From assembly GCA_052148715.1 (NCBI GenBank), contig JBKQHQ010000259.1, positions 1-64,000 of the forward strand: 64,000 nt of DNA. The letters run 5' to 3'. A program made the translations under genes and the position numbers. This stretch comes from JBKQHQ01 sp052148715 (lineage in GTDB: Bacteria > Pseudomonadota > Alphaproteobacteria > Rhizobiales > Xanthobacteraceae). The notes under the pieces are model-generated. The model worked only from the letters and a program-made list of their open reading frames with translations. It was not told where the DNA came from and ran no database searches. This document shows, in pieces, positions 56,012 through 64,000 of the stretch (its first letter is position 1; each line of letters starts with the position of its first letter).

Positions 56012-56089
56012 CGGCGGATCAGCCGGACTGCAGCCAGCCTTCCGCGGTGAGGCGTTCGAGCGCTGCGAAATACGCTGCGCCGCGGCAGC

Positions 56090-57397
56090 TTACAAAATAA
56101 ACCGACTCAGATCCGTGTTCTTAGCAAGATCGCCGATGTGCAGGTTCACGTAGGCGGCGTCGATGTGCACGGTCTCGCCCGACCGGTCCGGCGCGGCAAA
56201 AGAAATCTCGTCGAGGATGCGCTCCATGACGGTCTGTAGCCGGCGTGCGCCGATATTCTCCACGCTTGAGTTCACCGCCACCGCCACGTCGGCGATGGCA
56301 TCGATGGCGTCCTCGCTGAATTCGAGGGTCACGCCTTCGGTCGCGAGCAGCGCCACGTATTGCTTGATCAGCGACGCCTCGGGCTCGGTGAGAATCCGGC
56401 GGAAATCGTCGCGGGTGAGCGGCTTGAGCTCGACGCGGATCGGCAGCCGGCCCTGTAGCTCGGGCAGCAGGTCGGACGGCTTCGAAAGATGGAACGCGCC
56501 CGACGCGATGAACAGGATATGGTCGGTCTTCACCGACCCGTGCTTGGTCGAGACGGTCGTGCCCTCGATCAGCGGCAAGAGGTCGCGCTGCACGCCCTCA
56601 CGCGAGACATCGCCGCCGATGCGGCCGTCGCGCGCGGTGATCTTGTCGATCTCATCGAGAAAGACGATGCCGTTCTGCTCGACCGCCTTGATCGATTCCT
56701 GCACCAGCTGATCGTTGTCGAGCAGCTTGTCGGATTCCTCGTTGATGAGGATCTCGAAGGATTCCGCAACGCTTACGCGGCGTGTCTTGGTGCGCCCGCC
56801 GCCGAGCTTGCCGAAAATATCGCCGATCGAGATCGCGCCGACTTGCGCGCCCGGCATGCCCGGGATCTCGAACAGCGGCATGCCCGACGAGGACGCTTGC
56901 ACCTCGATCTCGATCTCCTTGTCGTCGAGCTCGCCGGCGCGCAGCTTCTTGCGGAATGCGTCCTTGGTGGCGGCGCTGGAATTAGCGCCGACGAGGGCAT
57001 CGAGCACACGCTCTTCGGCGGCGAGCTGCGCGCGCGCCTGCACGTCCTTGCGCTTGCGCTCGCGGGTGAGGCCGAGCGAGATCTCGACTAGGTCGCGCAC
57101 GATCTGCTCGACGTCGCGGCCCACATAGCCGACCTCGGTGAATTTGGTTGCCTCGACTTTGAGGAAGGGCGCAGCAGCGAGCTTCGCCAATCGCCGCGAG
57201 ATCTCCGTCTTGCCGACGCCGGTCGGGCCGATCATCAAAATATTCTTCGGCAGCACCTCCTCGCGCAGCCGTTCATCGAGCTGCAACCGCCGCCAGCGGT
57301 TGCGTAGCGCGATCGCGACCGCGCGCTTGGCGTCATTCTGACCGACGATGAAACGGTCGAGCTCGGAGACGATTTCGCGGGGGGAAAAGTCGGTCAT
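56090..57397 (-). CDS. hslU: ATP-dependent protease ATPase subunit HslU
   Basis: A 435-residue AAA+ unfoldase that feeds substrates to HslV. It begins FSPREIVSELDRFIVGQ; Walker A is GPTGVGKTEISRRLA, Walker B lies in GIVFLDEIDKI, and the C-terminal NTDLSRFIL tail docks into HslV. ATG at 57397 gives the standard length; a TTG at 57412 is less likely. It is downstream of hslV on the same strand. Confidence 0.98.
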   Translation of the reverse strand: MTDFSPREIVSELDRFIVGQNDAKRAVAIALRNRWRRLQLDERLREEVLPKNILMIGPTGVGKTEISRRLAKLAAAPFLKVEATKFTEVGYVGRDVEQIVRDLVEISLGLTRERKRKDVQARAQLAAEERVLDALVGANSSAATKDAFRKKLRAGELDDKEIEIEVQASSSGMPLFEIPGMPGAQVGAISIGDIFGKLGGGRTKTRRVSVAESFEILINEESDKLLDNDQLVQESIKAVEQNGIVFLDEIDKITARDGRIGGDVSREGVQRDLLPLIEGTTVSTKHGSVKTDHILFIASGAFHLSKPSDLLPELQGRLPIRVELKPLTRDDFRRILTEPEASLIKQYVALLATEGVTLEFSEDAIDAIADVAVAVNSSVENIGARRLQTVMERILDEISFAAPDRSGETVHIDAAYVNLHIGDLAKNTDLSRFIL

Positions 57398-57446
57398 GGG
57401 AATTTGGATCAAACAGGCTTTCGGAGGGGGGACTGCTGCTCGGCGC

Positions 57447-57998
57447 TCACGCCTGCAGGGTTTCCACCGTCACGTTGCGGTTGGTGTAGACGCAGATATC
57501 GGCGGCGATGTCGAGCGAGCGGCGCACGATGGCTTCGGCATCGAGGGGCCCCTCGATCAGCGCACGCGCCGCAGCGAGCGCGTAATTGCCGCCCGAGCCA
57601 ATGCCGACGACGCCGTTTTCGGGCTCGAGCACGTCGCCGGTGCCGGTCAGCACCAGCGACACCTGCCGGTCGGCGACGATCATCATCGCCTCGAGCCGGC
57701 GGAGATAGCGGTCCGTGCGCCAATCCTTGGCGAGCTCGACGGCGGCGCGGGTGAGCTGGGCGGGATATTGTTCAAGCTTGCTCTCCAGCCGTTCGAACAG
57801 CGTGAAGGCGTCCGCGGTCGCGCCGGCAAAGCCGCCGATCACGTCGCCCTTGCCGATGCGTCGCACCTTTTTGGCGTTCGCTTTGACGATGGTTTGGCCG
57901 ATCGTCACCTGGCCGTCGCCCCCGATGGCCACCACGCCACCCTTGCGCACCGTCACAATGGTCGTGCCGTGCCAGAAAGCCATTTCGGGGGCTTGCAT
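57447..57998 (-). CDS. hslV: ATP-dependent protease peptidase subunit HslV
   Basis: A 183-residue threonine peptidase of the proteasome type. After an N-terminal leader the active-site threonine lies in WHGTTIVTVRKGG, followed by GGDGQVTIGQ and KVRRIGKGDVIGGFAGATADAF. A short propeptide before TT is normal in alphaproteobacteria. ATG 57998 is used; ATG 57983 (MAFWHGTT) would shorten the propeptide. It is divergent from hisB. Confidence 0.97.
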   Translation of the reverse strand: MQAPEMAFWHGTTIVTVRKGGVVAIGGDGQVTIGQTIVKANAKKVRRIGKGDVIGGFAGATADAFTLFERLESKLEQYPAQLTRAAVELAKDWRTDRYLRRLEAMMIVADRQVSLVLTGTGDVLEPENGVVGIGSGGNYALAAARALIEGPLDAEAIVRRSLDIAADICVYTNRNVTVETLQA

Positions 57999-58187
57999 TC
58001 GGTTACCCAGAAACGTCCACAAGGCGCTTGATGTAGGCAGCGAATGCGCTCGATGCAAACGCCGCACCAAGGTTCGCCCGTGCATCCGCAAGGACGGACG
58101 GCATCGCCGCTGTCTTCGGGCTGAGTGGCGCAGCGCCGGGGCGCTTGATAAAAGAGGTGCCGCACCTTGCAACCCTGAGAAAACGCC

Positions 58188-58781
58188 ATGCGCAAAGCGT
58201 CCGTCCGGCGCACCACCAAGGAGACCGACATCGAGGTCGCGATCGATCTCGACGGCAAGGGCGCGTCGACCATCGCGACCGGTGTCGGCTTTCTCGATCA
58301 CATGCTCGAGCTCTTGGCGCGTCATGCCCGGATCGACATGAACGTGAAAGCGAGCGGCGATCTCCACATCGACCCGCACCACACGACCGAGGATGTCGGC
58401 ATCGCGCTCGGCCAGGCCGTCAGGCAGGCACTCGGGGACCTGAAAGGGATCACCCGCTACGCCGACGTGCACCTGCCGATGGACGAGACCTTGACCCGGG
58501 TGGCGCTCGACGTCTCGGGCCGGCCGTTCTTGGTGTTCAAGGTCACGTTCGCGGCCGAGAAGGTCGGCGTATTCGATACCCAGCTCGTGCGCGAATGGTT
58601 TCAGGCCTTCGCGACCCACGCCGGAATCACACTGCACGTCGAGACGTTGTACGGGGCGAATGATCACCACATCTCCGAGTCGTGCTTCAAGGGTCTGGCG
58701 CGGGCGCTGCGGGCCGCGGTCGCCATCGATCCGCGCGCTGCCGGCGAGGTGCCGTCCACCAAGGGCCAGCTCGGCGGCTGA
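58188..58781 (+). CDS. hisB: Imidazoleglycerol-phosphate dehydratase
   Basis: A 197-residue monofunctional HisB, step six of histidine synthesis. Metal-binding histidine blocks are FLDHMLELLARHA, DLHIDPHHTTEDVGIALG and NDHHISESCFKGLARAL. It is the first gene of the his operon here and lacks the N-terminal phosphatase domain found in enterobacteria. Confidence 0.97.
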   Translation: MRKASVRRTTKETDIEVAIDLDGKGASTIATGVGFLDHMLELLARHARIDMNVKASGDLHIDPHHTTEDVGIALGQAVRQALGDLKGITRYADVHLPMDETLTRVALDVSGRPFLVFKVTFAAEKVGVFDTQLVREWFQAFATHAGITLHVETLYGANDHHISESCFKGLARALRAAVAIDPRAAGEVPSTKGQLGG

Positions 58782-58797
58782 TATGTGGGAGGACCCG

Positions 58798-59286
58798 ATG
58801 GCGATCTATACGGTGCACGAGCCGCCGCGCCCGAGCGGCAACACGATCGCCGATGCCGACCGTTTTGTCTTCGTGCGCGACGGGTTCTACGGCTGGGCAT
58901 TCTTGTTGGCGCCGATTTGGATGATCCGGCGTGGCTTGTGGCTCGTGCTGCTGCTCTACCTGATCGTAAGCGTCGGGTTGTTCGTTGCTTTGTGGGCAAT
59001 CGGAGCATCGGGCGAGGCGCAAGCGCTGGTTGGTCTCTTGCTCATGATCCTGGTCGGCACCGAGGCCGCCACGCTGCGCCGGTGGACCTTGGCGCGGCGC
59101 GGCTGGAGCAATGTCGGCGTCGTGGTGGGCGACGATGTCGAGTCCGCCGAGCGACGGTTCTTCGCCTCGTGGTTCGGTCCGCATGCCAGGCCGCCCGAGA
59201 CGTCCGGTGCCGCTGCCGGAATGCGGATGGCGACGCCGCCGGACGATGTGATCGGCTTGTTTCCGCAACCGGAGACGCCCCGGTGA
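58798..59286 (+). CDS. DUF2628 membrane protein
   Basis: A 162-residue protein that starts MAIYTVHEPPRP, with FVRDGFYGWAFLLAPIWMIRRGLW matching the DUF2628 signature, and two membrane helices (about 35-70 and 78-95). Function unknown. GGGAGG stands 5 bases before the ATG at 58798, which decides against the ATG at 58783. It lies inside the his operon between hisB and hisH and overlaps the hisH start (GTGA). Confidence 0.88.
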   Translation: MAIYTVHEPPRPSGNTIADADRFVFVRDGFYGWAFLLAPIWMIRRGLWLVLLLYLIVSVGLFVALWAIGASGEAQALVGLLLMILVGTEAATLRRWTLARRGWSNVGVVVGDDVESAERRFFASWFGPHARPPETSGAAAGMRMATPPDDVIGLFPQPETPR

Positions 59287-59933
59287 CGGTTGCGATCGTC
59301 GATTACGGCTCGGGCAACCTGCACTCCGCTGCCAAGGCCTTTGAGCGCGCCGCGCGGGAAACAGGACATGATCAGCCGATCCTCGTGACGCGGGACCCCG
59401 ACGTGGTGCGGCGTGCCGACCGGGTCGTCTTGCCGGGCGTCGGCGCCTTCGCCGATTGCCGGCGCGGCCTTGATGCTGTCCCGGGCATGGTGGAGGCCCT
59501 CGTGGAATCCGTGCGTAGCAACGCGCGTCCGTTCCTCGGCATCTGCGTCGGGATGCAGCTGATGGCCGAGCGCGGCCGCGAATACGAGGTGACCGAGGGG
59601 CTCGGCTGGGTTGCGGGCGAAGTCGACAAGATCGCGCCCGCCGATCCGACGCTGAAAATTCCGCATATGGGCTGGAACACCTTGAACGAGCGCCAACCGC
59701 ATTTCTTGCTCGACGGGATTCCGCTCGGCCCCGACGGGCTGCATGCCTATTTCGTCCATTCCTACCAGCTCGAGCCGGCCGACCCGGCCGATCTCGTTGC
59801 CGAAGCCGACTACGGCGGACCGATCACGGCCATCGTCGGCCGTGACACCGCGATCGGTACCCAATTCCATCCGGAGAAGAGCCAGCGCCTGGGCCTGGCG
59901 CTGATCGGCAATTTCTTGCGATGGAAACCGTGA
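59283..59933 (+). CDS. hisH: Imidazole glycerol phosphate synthase, glutaminase subunit
   Basis: A 216-residue class I glutamine amidotransferase supplying ammonia to HisF. VAIVDYGSGNLHSAAKA begins it; the nucleophile is in FLGICVGMQLM, and the His/Glu pair is in GTQFHPEKSQ. GTG start at 59283 overlaps the DUF2628 stop. Confidence 0.97.
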   Translation: MTVAIVDYGSGNLHSAAKAFERAARETGHDQPILVTRDPDVVRRADRVVLPGVGAFADCRRGLDAVPGMVEALVESVRSNARPFLGICVGMQLMAERGREYEVTEGLGWVAGEVDKIAPADPTLKIPHMGWNTLNERQPHFLLDGIPLGPDGLHAYFVHSYQLEPADPADLVAEADYGGPITAIVGRDTAIGTQFHPEKSQRLGLALIGNFLRWKP

Positions 59934-59969
59934 CGAGCGCTCCAGTGTATGTTGAAAGCAATAACCTCT

Positions 59970-60064
59970 CCACGTCATGGCCGGACTTGTTCCGGCCAAC
60001 CACGACTTTGTTTGGCGGCACAGAAAAGACGTGGATGGCCGTGACGAGCACGGCCATGACGTGG
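59970..60064. repeat. Paired-hairpin repeat between hisH and hisA
   Basis: Outer perfect 14-base arms CCACGTCATGGCCG (59970-59983) and complement (60051-60064) enclose two internal hairpins: GGCCGGA-cttgt-TCCGGCC (59979-59997) and GGCCGTG-acgag-CACGGCC (60037-60055). The ~95-base unit fills the gap in the his operon. It resembles GC-rich dispersed palindromes frequent in Bradyrhizobium-like genomes and may influence expression of hisA-F-E. Confidence 0.75.
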
Positions 60065-60098
60065 AAGGGTTTGTGCATGACAGCCTGATTGTGATGCC

Positions 60099-60838
60099 GT
60101 GATCCTCTTCCCCGCGATTGATCTCAAGGACGGTGCTTGCGTTCGCCTGCAGCAAGGCGATCGGGCGCGCGCGACGGTGTTCAACCGCGATCCGGCAGCA
60201 CAGGCGCATGTATTCGAAGCGCAAGGGTTCGAGTATCTGCACCTTGTCGATCTCGACGGTGCGTTTGCCGGCAAGCCGATGAATGCGCGGGCGGTGGAGC
60301 ACATCCTCGAAACCATTTCTCTGCCAGTGCAGCTCGGCGGCGGCATCCGCGACATGGCGACCATCGAGGCGTGGCTCGGCAACGGCGTCACGCGTGTGAT
60401 CATCGGCACCGCGGCGGTGCGCGATCCGGCCTTTGTCACGGACGCGGCAAGACGCTTTCCCGAGCAGGTCGCCGTTGGTCTCGACACCCGCGACGGTAAG
60501 GTTGCGGTCGAGGGCTGGGCCGAGACATCCGAGCTCACCGCGCTCGACATTGCCAAGCGCTTCGAGGACGCAGGCGTTGCGGCGATCATCTATACCGACA
60601 TCGCGCGCGATGGTTTGCTGGCGGGCCTCAATCTCGACGCGACTATCGCGCTCGCCGACGCTCTGTCGATTCCGGTGATCGCTTCGGGTGGCCTCGCCTC
60701 GCTCGACGACGTGAAGGCTTTGCTCGAGCCGCGCGCAAGCAAACTAGCCGGCGCCATTGCCGGCCGCGCTCTCTATGACGGGCGCCTGGACCCGGCTGCG
60801 GCATTGGCCATGCTGCGGGCTGCCCGGTTGACGGCGTG

Positions 60839-60839
<1 letters not shown>
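60099..60839 (+). CDS. hisA: ProFAR isomerase (HisA)
   Basis: A 246-residue (beta/alpha)8 barrel isomerase of the histidine pathway. ILFPAIDLKDGACVRLQQGD carries the first catalytic aspartate and IIYTDIARDGLLAGLN the second; HLVDLDGA and GGGIRDMATIEAWL are phosphate-binding blocks. Start is GTG at 60099. Overlaps hisF by one base (TGATG). Confidence 0.97.
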
Positions 60840-61612
<773 letters not shown>

Positions 61613-61768
61613 GCCCGAAGGGGTCCGCCGCGGCTAGGTATTCCTGCCCCGACCGGCAGGACCAGAAATGCCCGAATGCCCCAATCTGGGCCCGATTTAC
61701 CCACGACCGCCAGATGGACCGCAAGATTCTTTGAATAAATTGTGATATGGCCGACCAGGAGCTTCTCG

Positions 61769-62092
61769 ATGAGCACGTTCACCCTGAACGACCTCGCGGC
61801 GCGCGTGAGGGAACGGGCGCAGGCGAGCGCTGATAAATCCTATACCCGCGCGCTGCTCGACCGAGGGGTCGCGCATTGCGCCAAGAAGTTCGGTGAGGAA
61901 GCGGTCGAGACCATCATCGCGGCGCTCGGCGAGGACCGGGAGCGGCTGATCGCCGAGGCGGCCGACCTCCTCTACCATATGCTGGTTCTGCTCGAATCCC
62001 GCGGCGTTGCGTTGACTGAGGTGGAAGCCGCGCTTGGCGCGCGTACCGGCCAATCGGGGCTGCAGGAAAAGGCCGCCCGGACACAGGATTGA
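61769..62092 (+). CDS. hisE: Phosphoribosyl-ATP pyrophosphatase
   Basis: A 107-residue HisE, second step of histidine synthesis. KKFGEEAVETIIAAL and EAADLLYHMLVLLESRG form the metal-binding helices. AGGAG stands 7 bases before the ATG at 61769; a GTG at 61742 is in frame but has no such site. 156 bases separate it from hisF. Confidence 0.96.
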   Translation: MSTFTLNDLAARVRERAQASADKSYTRALLDRGVAHCAKKFGEEAVETIIAALGEDRERLIAEAADLLYHMLVLLESRGVALTEVEAALGARTGQSGLQEKAARTQD

Positions 62093-62109
62093 ACACAACG
62101 GACGGCCCC

Positions 62110-63063
62110 ATGGAGCAGCGCATCGACGACGGATTATCGCCCTATCGGGTGTTCACGCGTGCCGAATGGGCGGCTTTGCGCGAGGACACGCCGATGACGC
62201 TCACCGCCGAGGAGGTGAAGCGGCTTCGCTCGGTGCATGACCGGCTCGATATTGCCGAGGTGGAAGAGATCTATCTGCCGCTGTCGCGCCTGCTCTCGCT
62301 CTATGTGGCCACGACCCAGCGGCTCTTTCGCGCTCAGCAGCGCTTCCTCGGGACCGAGGACGCGAAGGTACCCTACATCATCGGCGTGGCCGGCTCGGTG
62401 GCGGTAGGCAAATCCACCACCGCGCGCGTGCTGCAGGCCTTGCTCGCCCGCTGGGAGAATGTGCCGAGCGTCGATCTCGTCACCACGGACGGGTTCCTCC
62501 TGCCCAATGCGGTGCTCGAGCGCGAGGACCTGATGGAGCGCAAAGGCTTTCCCGAGAGCTATGACCTGCCGGCGCTGCTGCGCTTCCTCACCGATGTAAA
62601 GGCCGGACGGCATCCGGTGCGGGCGCCGGTCTACTCGCACCTCACCTATGACGTGACGGTCAACGAATGGATCGAGATCGACCGGCCGGACATCCTCATC
62701 GTCGAAGGGCTGAACGTGCTGCAGACCGGGAGGATGCCGAAGGATGGCAAGGCCATTCCCTTCGTTTCCGACTTCTTCGATTTCTCGGTCTATCTCGACG
62801 CCGCCGAGAATGTGCTGCTCACCTGGTATGTCAATCGGTTCCTGGCCCTGCGCGGCACGGCCTTCCGTGATCCGAAGTCCTATTTTCATCGTTATTCGCG
62901 ATTATCGGACGCGGAGGCGATCGCGACCGCGACATCGATCTGGACGCGCATCAACTTGGTGAACTTGCACGAGAACATCCTGCCGACTCGTCCGCGCGCA
63001 GATCTCATTCTGAAGAAAGGCGAAAGCCACGAGGTCGAGGAGGTGGCGCTACGGCGGCTGTGA
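62110..63063 (+). CDS. coaA: Pantothenate kinase type I
   Basis: A 317-residue kinase, the first step of CoA synthesis. The P-loop is GVAGSVAVGKSTTARVL, then TTDGFLLPNAVLE, KGFPESYD, YSHLTYDV and EGLNVLQ, all typical of CoaA. ATG at 62110 is used; a TTG at 62089 overlapping the hisE stop is possible. Located directly after the his genes, as in other rhizobia. Confidence 0.96.
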   Translation: MEQRIDDGLSPYRVFTRAEWAALREDTPMTLTAEEVKRLRSVHDRLDIAEVEEIYLPLSRLLSLYVATTQRLFRAQQRFLGTEDAKVPYIIGVAGSVAVGKSTTARVLQALLARWENVPSVDLVTTDGFLLPNAVLEREDLMERKGFPESYDLPALLRFLTDVKAGRHPVRAPVYSHLTYDVTVNEWIEIDRPDILIVEGLNVLQTGRMPKDGKAIPFVSDFFDFSVYLDAAENVLLTWYVNRFLALRGTAFRDPKSYFHRYSRLSDAEAIATATSIWTRINLVNLHENILPTRPRADLILKKGESHEVEEVALRRL

Positions 63064-63193
63064 CGATGTGATGTAAAGCCTTCCGCGCCGTCCGCGGCGC
63101 GCTAAAATGGACGGCCCTGCCTCCACGTTGAGGCCTGAGGCGAGTAATAATAATCGGTTGTTGCGTTTCCGGCGGCGGACACAGGAGCTCGGC

Positions 63194-64000
63194 ATGGTGG
63201 AGCAAGACCCTAATCCTTCGGATACCGCAGCAGGTCCGACCGGTTCGCGCTGGCGCCCCAACCCGACCATCGATCTCAAGGCCGATGCGGTCCACACCGA
63301 GCCGGCGACCGAAGCCAGCGCCAGCGCGGCGCCGGACGCTTCGCCGGCTGTGGCGCAAGAAGCGCGGCAATCAACCGACGCCGGCGTGGCGTCCGCGCCG
63401 GAGGCGGTCGAGGCCGGGCTGTCCGCGGTCCCGCCGCCGCCGCGCGCCGCTGCGTCCGACTTTGCGAATGCTTCTCCACCGCAACTGCCGCCCCCACGGG
63501 GGGGCTCGGCCTGGTCGCATGTTGGGGCTGGTGCCATTGGCGCCCTCCTCGTTGGGGCTTGCTTGGTCGCCCTTTGGCTCACCGGTCTCGTAACGCCGCC
63601 GGATAACGGCTCGGACGCGAGCAAGGCGCAAATCGCCGAGGTCGCGGCGAGGTTGAACGAGGTGTCCGACCGCAGCCGCGACGCCGGCGCCAAGATGACC
63701 GCGCTGGCGAGCCGGATGGCGAAGCTCGAGCAGACGGCGGGCGCAGCGACCGCCCCCGCCGCGGGCGTCGATCCCAAACTTGTGGACCGGCTTGCGGCCA
63801 CCGAAAGGGCGGCCAAATTGCTTTCCGGCGAGGTCGCCGAACTGCGCCGGCGGGCCGACGAGAATGCGGCCGCGAGTGCCCAGAACACCGCCAACGGCAT
63901 CGAGCGCCCCGATTTGGACGACTTGACCAACCGGCTGGCCAAGCTCGAGACGGGCATGCAGGACGAGCTCGCAAAGCAGAATGCGGCCTTGGCCAACGCG
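63194..64000 (+). CDS. Membrane-anchored coiled-coil protein, Mic60/mitofilin-like architecture (3' end beyond window)
   Basis: The frame opens with ATG 63194, preceded by AGGAG at good spacing, and remains open to the last base (269 codons). Residues 1-100 are Ala/Pro-rich and disordered (PSDTAAGPTG, VPPPPRAAAS). One membrane segment lies at about 111-134 (GAIGALLVGACLVALWLTG). The rest is a heptad-like helical region with repeated AAKLEQ/RLAKLE patterns that would lie in the periplasm. This layout is that of alphaproteobacterial Mic60-like proteins and of other coiled-coil membrane proteins. The diagnostic C-terminal domain is outside the window, so the name is tentative. Confidence 0.65.
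   Translation, partial: MVEQDPNPSDTAAGPTGSRWRPNPTIDLKADAVHTEPATEASASAAPDASPAVAQEARQSTDAGVASAPEAVEAGLSAVPPPPRAAASDFANASPPQLPPPRGGSAWSHVGAGAIGALLVGACLVALWLTGLVTPPDNGSDASKAQIAEVAARLNEVSDRSRDAGAKMTALASRMAKLEQTAGAATAPAAGVDPKLVDRLAATERAAKLLSGEVAELRRRADENAAASAQNTANGIERPDLDDLTNRLAKLETGMQDELAKQNAALANA

Noticed and set aside
63049..63996. 315-codon antisense frame opposite the coiled-coil protein
   Set aside because: Ser/Ala/Arg-rich low-complexity mirror of the plus-strand gene, which has a ribosome-binding site and a membrane segment.

Overview
The window is GC-rich, densely coded chromosomal DNA of an alphaproteobacterium, most likely of the order Hyphomicrobiales (Rhizobiales), near the Bradyrhizobium/Xanthobacteraceae branch. 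This rests on the origin-proximal gene order (leuS-lptE-holA / parB-parA-rsmG-mnmG-mnmE / rho / ppsR-maf-coaE-dnaQ / secB / timA-mltA-smr / hslU-hslV / hisB-hisH-hisA-hisF-hisE-coaA), a full CtrA-type box upstream of ppsR, and intergenic palindromic repeats of a kind familiar from that group. I cannot name a genus from sequence alone. I recognised no tRNA, rRNA, CRISPR array, prophage or intact insertion sequence.

Layout. 0-12 kb is general metabolism and housekeeping: quinone oxidoreductase, acetyl-CoA synthetase, an L,D-transpeptidase, a staphylococcal-nuclease-like protein, rsmB, a heparinase II/III-like protein, purH, a UMF1-type MFS transporter and pyrE. 12.1-26.5 kb is the most unusual region: twelve genes that together look like a neutral-lipid (wax ester) locus. 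It holds a two-domain fatty acyl-CoA reductase of the Marinobacter Maqu_2507 type, a WS/DGAT wax ester synthase, an acyl-CoA ligase, two phasins, a patatin and an alpha/beta-hydrolase lipase, a GMC alcohol oxidoreductase with an aldehyde dehydrogenase, two paralogous proteins resembling the FFLEELY-motif family, and a TPR-like protein. The set can be read as a closed cycle: acyl-CoA to fatty alcohol to wax ester, storage in phasin-coated granules, then hydrolysis and oxidation back to acyl-CoA.

26.7-31.5 kb holds a small unknown protein and two tandem chemoreceptors. 32-50.7 kb is the replication-origin neighbourhood. leuS, lptE and holA are followed by parB-parA-rsmG-mnmG-(unknown)-mnmE and rho on the minus strand, and by ppsR-maf-coaE-dnaQ on the plus strand. 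The strand switch coincides with an 0.8 kb non-coding stretch carrying a TTAA-N7-TTAA CtrA box and three DnaA-box-like 9-mers, so oriC probably lies at about 46.54-47.35 kb. Two parS palindromes sit between parA and mnmG, one of them inside the start of rsmG.

50.2-64 kb holds secB, a decayed fxsA-like gene, timA, mltA, smr, an unusual membrane/[2Fe-2S]/adenylyl cyclase fusion, hslU-hslV, and a histidine operon (hisB, DUF2628, hisH, hisA, hisF, hisE) running into coaA. The window ends inside a membrane-anchored coiled-coil protein with Mic60/mitofilin-like architecture.
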